Source: Nitrospinaceae bacterium | GTDB taxonomy: Bacteria > Nitrospinota > Nitrospinia > Nitrospinales > Nitrospinaceae | Direction of reading: 5' to 3' | NCBI GenBank assembly: GCA_029261615.1 | Contig: JAJDAX010000229.1 | Location: forward strand, 1-7,619 | Length of the DNA stretch: 7,619 nucleotides | Part shown: positions 1 through 5,355 of the stretch, piece after piece | Layout of the letters: each line of letters opens with the position of its first letter | Position numbering within the stretch: position 1 is the stretch's first letter | Translations under genes and position numbers: made by a program | Notes under the pieces: generated by a model | Databases searched by the model: none | Seen by the model: the letters and a program-made list of their open reading frames with translations, nothing else | What the model was told of the DNA's origin: nothing

Positions 1-959
1 AATAAAATTTCCTGTGGCAAGATAGGCTCTTCCAGATAGTACTGTTTGAGAAAGGAACCGATCGTCTCGGCATCGGCCTCATCTGCATTTTGCATTTTAA
101 ATGATTTCTCTGCGACCATTTTTCCGCTTCTAATGATGAGCACCTGGACCACGGCGAGTCCGCGGTCACGGTGACAGGCGATCACGTCCTGATTGGTCAA
201 TGTGGTGCTGATGATCTTTTGTTTGTCCAAAACGGTTTTAACGGCTTCAATCTTGTCCCTAAAAACGCCAGCCTCCTCATAACGCATTTCCTGGGAAGCC
301 TGGCTCATCTTTTCCTTGAGGCGGTCGATGAGGTCGTTGTTCTTACCCTTAAGAAACAAGGCAACCTCCTGCACCACTTTCTGATAATCCGTCGGCGAAA
401 CTTCTGCAGCACAAGGCGCCAGGCAACGACCCATCTGAAAATTCAGGCAGGGTCTACGTTTGGGGGTACCATCCAAAGGATCCACACTTTGTCTTAGAGG
501 AAAGATTTTATAGATCAACCGGATAGTTTCTCGAACCTCCCGCACCATGGTATAAGGACCAAAGTAGGTCGCCCCGTCCTTTTTCACCCGGCGGACCACC
601 TCCAGTCTTGGAAACATTTCCTGAGTGGTCAGACGCAGATAGGGATAGTGCTTGTCGTCCTTCAGCAGAACGTTGTAGCGCGGCTGATGCTTTTTGATAA
701 AATTGCTTTCAAGGATCAGCGCTTCCTGCTCGGTTTTGGTTGTGAGGAACCGAATATCCTGAATTTTTGGCACCAGTATCCGGGTGCGCGGTGCCAGGTT
801 CACGGATTTCTGAAAATAAGATCGAACCCGGTTGTAAAGGACCTTGGCTTTCCCAATGTAGAGGATTTCTCCCCTGCCATCTTTCATCAGGTAGATGCCA
901 GGAAGTTTGGGGGCTTGCTCCAGCAGTTCGGCTATTTTTTTGTCACGAGCTTTGGTCAT
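1..959 (-). CDS. uvrC: UvrABC excinuclease subunit C, N-terminal part (runs off left edge)
   Basis: Reverse-strand reading from the ATG at 959 gives 319 residues with no stop before the window edge; full-length UvrC is about 600 residues, so the C-terminal endonuclease half (the RNase H-like domain, which starts near residue 255, and the helix-hairpin-helix) is mostly missing. UvrC makes both incisions around a DNA lesion after UvrA/UvrB loading, in the cytoplasm. Visible: GIY-YIG nuclease domain, residues about 18-97, with GIY at 21-23, YIG at 34-36, catalytic Arg44 (NRVRSYF) and metal-binding Glu84 (ALILES); then the cysteine segment 171-183 (CLNF..GRCLAPC); then the UVR motif, about 205-240, which contacts UvrB. 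Odd: the first of the four cysteines that hold the 4Fe-4S cluster in E. coli UvrC is Ser158 here. The start is fixed by an in-frame TGA seven codons upstream. No good Shine-Dalgarno is visible. Identification is firm. Confidence 0.96.
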   Translation of the reverse strand, partial: MTKARDKKIAELLEQAPKLPGIYLMKDGRGEILYIGKAKVLYNRVRSYFQKSVNLAPRTRILVPKIQDIRFLTTKTEQEALILESNFIKKHQPRYNVLLKDDKHYPYLRLTTQEMFPRLEVVRRVKKDGATYFGPYTMVREVRETIRLIYKIFPLRQSVDPLDGTPKRRPCLNFQMGRCLAPCAAEVSPTDYQKVVQEVALFLKGKNNDLIDRLKEKMSQASQEMRYEEAGVFRDKIEAVKTVLDKQKIISTTLTNQDVIACHRDRGLAVVQVLIIRSGKMVAEKSFKMQNADEADAETIGSFLKQYYLEEPILPQEIL

Positions 960-1025
960 AAATATAATGGGAATTCAGTCTATTGGGGTGTCGTACGCAA
1001 ACTGTGCGTGAGTCAGCTTCCATCA

Positions 1026-1053
1026 ATTATAGCCCAGACCCGGTTCATGCAAA
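1026..1053 (-). promoter_or_regulatory. Candidate sigma-70 promoter for uvrC
   Basis: On the minus strand TTTGCA (1048-1053) and a perfect TATAAT (1026-1031) are separated by 16 bp. Transcription would begin near 1019, leaving a leader of about 60 nt before the uvrC ATG at 959. It is the best -10 match in the divergent spacer. Inferred from the sequence pattern only. Confidence 0.5.
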
Positions 1054-1082
1054 GATCACCTTGGTAAAAAGGAGAAACTCGC

Positions 1083-1111
1083 TTGCCCGAACCTGTCATC
1101 CTCTTTATACT
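1083..1111 (+). promoter_or_regulatory. Candidate promoter of the NSS symporter, implying a near-leaderless mRNA
   Basis: TTGCCC (1083-1088), a 17-bp spacer and TATACT (1106-1111) form a good sigma-70 pair. The hexamer ends 8 nt before the ATG at 1120, so RNA would start within a base or two of the start codon. Consistent with this, no Shine-Dalgarno lies between the -10 box and the ATG. The only purine-rich element nearby, AAGGAG at 1069-1074, is about 45 nt upstream of the ATG and outside such a transcript. Confidence 0.45.
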
Positions 1112-1130
1112 ATCGCACCATGAAAGCTGA
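1083..1130 (+). CDS. Possible 15-codon upstream ORF overlapping the symporter start (speculative)
   Basis: A textbook ribosome-binding site (AAGGAG, 1069-1074) sits 8 nt before a TTG at 1083. That TTG opens a 15-codon frame (MPEPVILFILSHHES) ending at TGA 1128-1130. The frame is +1 shifted relative to the symporter and overlaps its ATG (1120), so on a longer transcript translation of the leader could be coupled to translation of the symporter. It competes with the promoter reading of the same bases, since a transcript starting near 1118 would lack this ORF. No conservation evidence is available. The Shine-Dalgarno may simply be chance. Confidence 0.15.
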   Translation: MPEPVILFILSHHES

Positions 1131-2472
1131 TTCCGGAAACAAACGCGGATTGTGGGGCACCCGGCTGGGCTTCATCCTGGCGGCATCTGGTTCTGCCGTG
1201 GGCCTCGGCAATGTCTGGAAATTCCCCTACATCGTCGGGCAAAACGGAGGCGGAGCCTTCGTCATGATCTACCTGCTTTGCATCGTAGTCGTTGGCCTCC
1301 CCATCATGCTGGCGGAATTTACGATAGGCCGTCGCACAGGGCTCAACCCCGTCGGTGCATTCCGCACCCTCGCGCCCAACACTCCGTGGGTCGCCATCGG
1401 TTTTATGGGGGTCCTCGCCGGATTTCTCATCCTCTCATTTTATGCAGTCGTCGGTGGCTGGACCCTGGCCTACGCCACAAAAGCCATCACTGGCAATATT
1501 TCCTTTTTCTCCTCTCCAGAAGTAGCCGGTGAATTTTTCGGGAACTTTATCTCCGACACTCCAATGGTCCTCCTCTACCACACGATCTTTATGGTGTTGA
1601 CCATGGCCATCGTGATACGAGGGATCCATGGCGGGATCGAAAAAGCCTGCGACATCCTGATGCCCACACTGGTGTTCATGCTGGTACTTTTGATGATACG
1701 GTCGCTGACACTTGACGGTGCCATGGAAGGGGTTAAGTTTTACCTCACGCCGGACTTCAGTAAGATCAACGGCTCTGTGATCCTCATGGCCATGGGGCAG
1801 GCCTTTTTCTCCCTCAGTCTTGGCATGGGCTGCCTGATCACCTACGCAAGTTACCTGCCGCCGGAAGAAAACCTCACCTCCGCCACGGTGTATGTCGTAT
1901 TGTTTGATACGTTCATCGCATTGCTAATGGGGATGGTGATTTTTCCTGCAGTGTTCGCGGTTGGTATGCAACCCACAGAAGGCCCGAGCCTGGTGTTCAC
2001 TGTTTTACCCACCGTGTTTGCGCAGATGCCGCTGGGAGGACTGGCGGCAATCGTGTTTTTCATCCTGCTCGCCATCGCGGCCCTGACCTCCGCTATTTCC
2101 CTGCTGGAAGCGGTGGTCGCATTCTTCATCGATCAGTTCGGCTGGAATCGGAAAAACGCGGTTCTCATATTGGGTATCACCATTTACCTGTTCGGGATTC
2201 CATCAGGACTTTCCTTTGGGTTGTGGAGCGACGTCACCATTTTTGGAAAAACATTTTTCGATATGGTCGACAACATCGCCTCCAATTATTTATTACCCCT
2301 CGGCGGAATGCTGACGGCAGTATTCGTCGGCTGGTGGTGGGGAACCGACCAGGCGCACAAGGAAATCGAGCGCCACGAGACGACTTTCCACTGGGGAAAA
2401 GCCTGGGAATTTTTGATCAAGTTCGTCAGCCCTATCGCCGTGCTGTTCGTCTTCCTCGGCAGGTTTTTCTAA
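1120..2472 (+). CDS. Neurotransmitter:sodium symporter family (SNF/NSS, LeuT fold) transporter
   Basis: The 450-residue inner-membrane protein has the usual length of the bacterial 11-TM NSS type, which import amino acids or related amines with sodium. TM1 carries the family signature AVGLGNVWKFPY (26-37) followed by QNGGGAF (41-47). By alignment with LeuT, the sodium-site positions are Gly24, Ala26, Val27 and Asn31 in TM1, Ser231 in TM6 (GQAFFSLS), and Ala320, Thr323 and Ser324 in TM8 (ALTS). Tyr108 in TM3 matches the substrate-gate tyrosine. Asp263 in TM7 (LFDTF) is an acidic residue of the kind that replaces chloride in chloride-independent prokaryotic members. TM10 ends near 408, a cytoplasmic loop spans 409-428 and TM11 is 428-449. 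The substrate cannot be told. The ATG at 1120 has no Shine-Dalgarno. A small exported-protein gene follows 58 nt downstream without an evident terminator. A relic of a second such gene lies at 5261-5338. Confidence 0.95.
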   Translation: MKADSGNKRGLWGTRLGFILAASGSAVGLGNVWKFPYIVGQNGGGAFVMIYLLCIVVVGLPIMLAEFTIGRRTGLNPVGAFRTLAPNTPWVAIGFMGVLAGFLILSFYAVVGGWTLAYATKAITGNISFFSSPEVAGEFFGNFISDTPMVLLYHTIFMVLTMAIVIRGIHGGIEKACDILMPTLVFMLVLLMIRSLTLDGAMEGVKFYLTPDFSKINGSVILMAMGQAFFSLSLGMGCLITYASYLPPEENLTSATVYVVLFDTFIALLMGMVIFPAVFAVGMQPTEGPSLVFTVLPTVFAQMPLGGLAAIVFFILLAIAALTSAISLLEAVVAFFIDQFGWNRKNAVLILGITIYLFGIPSGLSFGLWSDVTIFGKTFFDMVDNIASNYLLPLGGMLTAVFVGWWWGTDQAHKEIERHETTFHWGKAWEFLIKFVSPIAVLFVFLGRFF

Positions 2473-2494
2473 ATCTGCCCTTTTCCACCCGAAA

Positions 2495-2524
2495 TTGGAT
2501 TTTGGTCTCGACTCTCGATACAAT
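2495..2524 (+). promoter_or_regulatory. Weak candidate promoter before the small exported protein
   Basis: TACAAT (2519-2524, 5 of 6 to consensus) lies 6 nt before the ATG at 2531. A poor -35 (TTGGAT, 2495-2500) is 18 bp upstream. If used, the mRNA would be leaderless or nearly so; the GAGG abutting the ATG is too close to act as a Shine-Dalgarno. Co-transcription from the symporter is an equal alternative. Confidence 0.25.
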
Positions 2525-2530
2525 AAGAGG

Positions 2531-2851
2531 ATGAGAACAATACTAATTTTAATCATATTTTTTTTAGCCCTGCCGAGTATCACTCTGGCTGCGCCTGTAA
2601 AACCCTGCATGCCGCCGTATGAACCCTCAAATGCAATAGAAGCCACCTTGCGCTATTCCGAGGCCATGGATTATATAGCGCACGGATCGGGAGCATGCAG
2701 TCAACCGTTTGCGGAACGGTTTATCGAGGTGTTTCGACAATCGTGGTTGGTCTCGGATGGGTGCCTGGAAGTGACCATTCAGGATGTTGAAGAGGCATTG
2801 GCGAAAAATAATAAAGAAGATATTGTTAAGAAAATTTCCGGCTCATTTTAA
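2531..2851 (+). CDS. Small exported protein of unknown function
   Basis: The product has 106 residues. Residues 1-20 are a clear Sec signal peptide: Met-Arg-Thr, a run of Ile/Leu/Phe at 4-14, and Thr-Leu-Ala before Ala21, so cleavage is likely after residue 20 and the mature protein (about 86 residues) should be periplasmic. There is no lipobox cysteine at the cleavage site. The mature part has three cysteines (26, 56, 78), one of which must stay unpaired or pair between chains, a helical middle (about 34-71) and a charged C-terminal helix (about 82-103). I do not recognise the family. A longer frame from TTG 2495 exists, but it would put 12 polar residues before the signal peptide, so the ATG at 2531 is preferred. 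It sits 58 nt after the symporter on the same strand, so a shared transcript is possible. The high GC of its middle matches the symporter. Confidence 0.75.
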   Translation: MRTILILIIFFLALPSITLAAPVKPCMPPYEPSNAIEATLRYSEAMDYIAHGSGACSQPFAERFIEVFRQSWLVSDGCLEVTIQDVEEALAKNNKEDIVKKISGSF

Positions 2852-2890
2852 AATTTCTCATCGTGATACAAATATGGTTTTTGCTCTGTT

Positions 2891-4708
2891 CTATATACTA
2901 ACGGGGCCTGAATAATTTTTTTCTTTAAGGTAATTGGACCAGACTTGCTTCTTTTTCCCTTTAGGAAGGTCAACAAAAAAACTGCTTCCTTCTCCCGGAA
3001 TACTGTTCACTGACAGTTCGCCGTCCATTTGGGCCACCAGTTTTTGGGCAATGGTGAGCCCTATCCCGGCACCCTGCACAACAGAAAATTCATGCCCCAA
3101 CCGTTCAAAAGGTTGAAACGCCTTTTTCAGTTTTTCGGGTTCGATTCCTGCACCCGTGTCATTCACAAGAATTCTCATTTTAGAATTCTGGATTTCCTGC
3201 CAGTCAAGGAAAACTTCTCCTCCTTTTCGATTGTATTTGATAGCATTTGAAATCAAGTTCATCAGCACCTGCTTGAAACGCATTCGATCAGCAATCAGAT
3301 ACCCTTCCTTATTCTCTAGATCTCCGCAGATTTTTATCTTAATTCCTCTCTCCTGGGCAAGAGGAGTAAACAAAGAGGCCATGTCACTCAAAAAACATCC
3401 GATCGCAATATTCTCCAGAGAATAGCTCATATTACCCGAATCAATTTTTGACAAATCCAGAACTTCATTAATGAGCGCAAGCAAATGCTCACCCGCTTTG
3501 GATATCTGCAGCAGGTTTTTTCCCTGTAACTCAGGCACATTGTTTTCCATTTGCATCAGTTGGGTAAAACCGAGGATAGCGTTCAAGGGAGTCCTCAATT
3601 CATGACTCATCCTCGCCAAAAATTCAGATTTAGCTTCATTACTCTTTTCTGCCTCCTGTTTTGCCTGAACCATTTCTTTTTCAATTTGAATTCGACATAA
3701 TTCAGCCTTCACTTTCGATGCAAAAACAGAAAGAATGATATGAATATATTCAGGATTATCCATTGGCTTGGTGTCCATCACAGCAAGAATGCCAAAACTT
3801 TCTTTATTCTCATCATTCAAGCAGACAGCCCCGTAACTTTCAATATTATGTGCTTCCAAATCCTTATCTTTTGGAAACAACCGTTGAACCTTATTCTTAT
3901 ACAAAATGGCATTTTGCCCACGCATCACTTTTTCACAAGGTGTACCAGCAACCTTATATTCCATATTTTTCTCAAAATGGTCCTTTTGCCAGAACACGCT
4001 AGTCTTGATAGAAGGTTGTTCACCATCAATCAATTCACCCACAATAGCAATCTCAACGTTCAACGTGGTTGCCAATGACCTCACGAGTTCATGAATATAT
4101 TTGCTTCCGGTAAAGCAAGATGTGTCACCCATGATCGAATAAATATGTTTAAACAATTGCTTGAAACGCTTCTCATTCACCCGTAATTTTTCCTCGGTCC
4201 GTTTGTTTTGAATAGCGATCCCTGCAATATTGGCAAATGATTGCATGAGAATCATCTCATCCTCTGTAGGTCGTCCATATTTTTTGGAATAAAGACAAAA
4301 TGTCCCCAAAACTTTCCCCTCAATATTACGTATAGGAATTGACCACGCGCTATATAGGTGGCAATGCTTTGCCACATGATTGAAGGACGCGCAACAAGGG
4401 TTGGCTTCCAGATCGGGTACGATTACAGGCTCATTTATTAAAGCGGTTTTGCCACAGGCACAAGCTTTCAAATCAACTTCAAACTCCCTGGTAGAATCAC
4501 GGATTTCATCAGGTAAATTAGGACCCGCTTCAAAAAATAATTTCTGGCTGGCCCTGTCGAGAATAAAAATCGATCCCCAGGCATGGTCGATTTGTGATTC
4601 AACAGCGTTAATCACATCATCCAAAATTGTGCTAAGAGAGTTTTCTGTTGCCAGCAACTTTAATGTCTGGTTCATTCTTAACAAAGAATTATCGACTTGG
4701 TTTTCCAT
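2891..4708 (-). CDS. Soluble sensor histidine kinase with two GAF domains (GAF-GAF-HisKA-HATPase)
   Basis: The 605-residue protein has no transmembrane segment, so it senses a cytoplasmic cue. GAF 1 spans about 24-168 (ACGKTAL at 84-90, AWSIPI at 121-126, GKVLGTFCLYS at 131-141). A linker with coiled-coil character (170-185) leads to a second GAF-type domain, about 196-338 (AGTPCEKV at 254-261, ESYGAVCL at 290-297). The coiled linker at 340-360 enters the HisKA domain, whose H-box FLARMSHELRTPLN places the phosphorylated histidine at 369. The ATPase domain follows: N-box NLISNAIKY with Asn488, G1 DTGAGI (517-522), F-box FQPFERLG (531-538) and G2 GAGIGL (546-551). All catalytic motifs look intact. 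No receiver domain or response regulator is adjacent, so it is an orphan kinase. GAF 1 is unusually rich in Cys and His (see findings). TAAGAG (4717-4722) lies at a suitable distance before the ATG as a weak ribosome-binding site. The gene is distinctly AT-rich against uvrC and the symporter. Confidence 0.95.
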   Translation of the reverse strand: MENQVDNSLLRMNQTLKLLATENSLSTILDDVINAVESQIDHAWGSIFILDRASQKLFFEAGPNLPDEIRDSTREFEVDLKACACGKTALINEPVIVPDLEANPCCASFNHVAKHCHLYSAWSIPIRNIEGKVLGTFCLYSKKYGRPTEDEMILMQSFANIAGIAIQNKRTEEKLRVNEKRFKQLFKHIYSIMGDTSCFTGSKYIHELVRSLATTLNVEIAIVGELIDGEQPSIKTSVFWQKDHFEKNMEYKVAGTPCEKVMRGQNAILYKNKVQRLFPKDKDLEAHNIESYGAVCLNDENKESFGILAVMDTKPMDNPEYIHIILSVFASKVKAELCRIQIEKEMVQAKQEAEKSNEAKSEFLARMSHELRTPLNAILGFTQLMQMENNVPELQGKNLLQISKAGEHLLALINEVLDLSKIDSGNMSYSLENIAIGCFLSDMASLFTPLAQERGIKIKICGDLENKEGYLIADRMRFKQVLMNLISNAIKYNRKGGEVFLDWQEIQNSKMRILVNDTGAGIEPEKLKKAFQPFERLGHEFSVVQGAGIGLTIAQKLVAQMDGELSVNSIPGEGSSFFVDLPKGKKKQVWSNYLKEKNYSGPVSI

Positions 4709-4739
4709 TGGCTAATCTCTTAGGGAGTTAAGTTTATTT

Positions 4740-4841
4740 ATGAAAAAAATCCTGTTCGACACGGGATACTCAACTACAAATAAATTTCCCGAATGTCATG
4801 GCTGCATTCAGCAACCAACTACAATTAAAGACTACGGTTAG
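4740..4841 (+). CDS. Possible 33-residue small protein with a CHGC motif (speculative)
   Basis: ATG at 4740 opens a 33-residue frame ending in TAG at 4839-4841. It begins MKKILFDTG and holds a Cys-His-Gly-Cys motif at residues 19-22 (PECHGC). AGGGAG at 4722-4727 precedes the ATG by 12 nt, rather far for a ribosome-binding site. It is divergent from the kinase gene, with 31 bp between the start codons. Nothing else supports it as a gene: no family is recognised and short frames like this occur by chance. It may equally be untranslated. Confidence 0.2.
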   Translation: MKKILFDTGYSTTNKFPECHGCIQQPTTIKDYG

Positions 4842-4904
4842 TAAACTTAAAATTCCAGATATTTTTTATTCTCAACAAATAAACATACCTGATCTAAAAC
4901 AAGA

Positions 4905-4957
4905 AGGGGAATCCTGAAACGGCAGGGCTCTTGACATCGGAAAAGAGTAATTTCCCT
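4905..4957 (+). other. Candidate structured RNA: compact three-way junction
   Basis: The 53 nt can fold into three stems meeting with almost no unpaired junction bases. The closing stem is 4905-4912 with 4950-4957 (8 bp, one G-U). Hairpin two is 4913-4916 with 4923-4926, 6-nt loop. Hairpin three is 4927-4932 with 4943-4948 (6 bp, one G-U), 10-nt loop. Only A4949 is unpaired in the junction. Both wobble pairs become C-A mismatches on the other strand, so the fold favours a plus-strand RNA. There is no U-tract after it, so it is not a simple terminator. It matches no riboswitch or ribozyme I know. It could be a small RNA, part of a dispersed repeat, or chance. Confidence 0.3.
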
Positions 4958-5090
4958 ATGCAATCACTTCTAAAAAACAAGCCAAAGGCATTCCTATAAA
5001 CTCTTACCAAAAAACCCCACCAAACAAAATCAGCACAAAGGATATTAATTGGGGCCGGAGGGCACAGCGTAACGAACCCGTGCAGAGTCC

Positions 5091-5102
5091 AAACCCGGGT
5101 TT
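5091..5102. repeat. 12-bp perfect palindrome AAACCCGGGTTT
   Basis: The sequence is self-complementary with no loop. A related inverted copy of the arm (AACCCG at about 5075-5080 against CGGGTT at 5096-5101) lies just to its left, and CAGA/TCTG flank it imperfectly. It marks the GC-rich island in the gap and may be an end of a decayed element or a protein-binding site. Function unknown. Confidence 0.4.
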
Positions 5103-5260
5103 CTGTACATCATGATCGGGCTATCTGTCTTTTTATTTTGTGAAGGCTTTAAATTATTATAGAGGATGGCAACAGATTTCCCTGCTCATAATTCTATGCG
5201 GCCCATGAATTACACAGGGTGTGCAAAAGTTCCACAGGTGTCGCGTTACTGAATCAGGTG

Positions 5261-5338
5261 ACCCCGGCTGGTGTAGGCACCCATCCTGCGCCCAAGAAAA
5301 TTGAACGCCATAAAACCACCTTCCACTGGGGCAAAGCG
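5261..5338 (+). pseudogene. Relic of a second NSS sodium symporter (TM10-TM11 loop only)
   Basis: Reading codons from Gly at 5276 to Ala at 5336-5338 gives 21 residues that include KKIERH and TTFHWGKA. Of these, 16 are identical, without gaps, to residues 408-428 of the intact symporter at 1120-2472, the cytoplasmic loop between TM10 and TM11. Just upstream, GGCTGG (5266-5271) matches the Gly-Trp codons at the end of TM10 in a shifted frame, so a frameshift or small deletion lies between. Beyond 5338 the match to TM11 stops, and no upstream symporter sequence is recognisable. Most codon differences are synonymous (eight silent against five replacement codons), meaning that the parent gene diverged under selection before dying. 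It is therefore a paralogue or an acquired homologue, not a recent copy. It lies on the plus strand and ends 17 bp from the 3' end of the cyclase gene. Confidence 0.75.
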
Positions 5339-5355
5339 ACTTTTTCAGCAATCTG

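Larger units (their letters stand above)
4709..5355. other. Gene-poor stretch between kinase and diguanylate cyclase
   Basis: About 650 bp separate the kinase start from the cyclase stop. No convincing gene of normal size is present. The left part (4709-5040) is AT-rich and holds the possible small ORF at 4740 and the three-way-junction fold at 4905-4957. The middle (5041-5110) changes abruptly to GC-rich and contains the palindrome at 5091-5102. The right part (about 5258-5338) is the symporter relic. The mixture of base compositions and the dead gene suggest a segment assembled by insertion and decay. I recognise no insertion-sequence ends. Confidence 0.6.

Noticed and set aside
1000..1014. 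ACGCA...TGCGT hairpin in the uvrC leader
   Set aside because: Only 5 bp with a 5-nt loop; too weak to call a regulatory structure.
171..1067. Plus-strand open frames of 108, 139 and 64 codons across uvrC
   Set aside because: They are antisense shadows of uvrC, whose minus-strand product is unmistakable, and have no recognisable domains.
1435..2129. Minus-strand open frames within the symporter gene
   Set aside because: Antisense shadows of a strongly conserved membrane protein; low-complexity or unnatural composition.
2495..2530. TTG start 12 codons upstream of the exported protein
   Set aside because: It would place a polar extension before the signal peptide; the ATG at 2531 starts directly with the Arg-then-hydrophobic pattern expected.
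2293..2646. 117-codon minus-strand frame spanning the symporter end and the exported protein
   Set aside because: It overlaps two supported genes on the other strand, and its sequence shows no family features.
4709..5355. Insertion sequence or integron ends, CRISPR repeats, tRNA-like att site
   Set aside because: No terminal inverted repeats with target duplications, no regularly spaced repeats and no tRNA cloverleaf could be found by eye.
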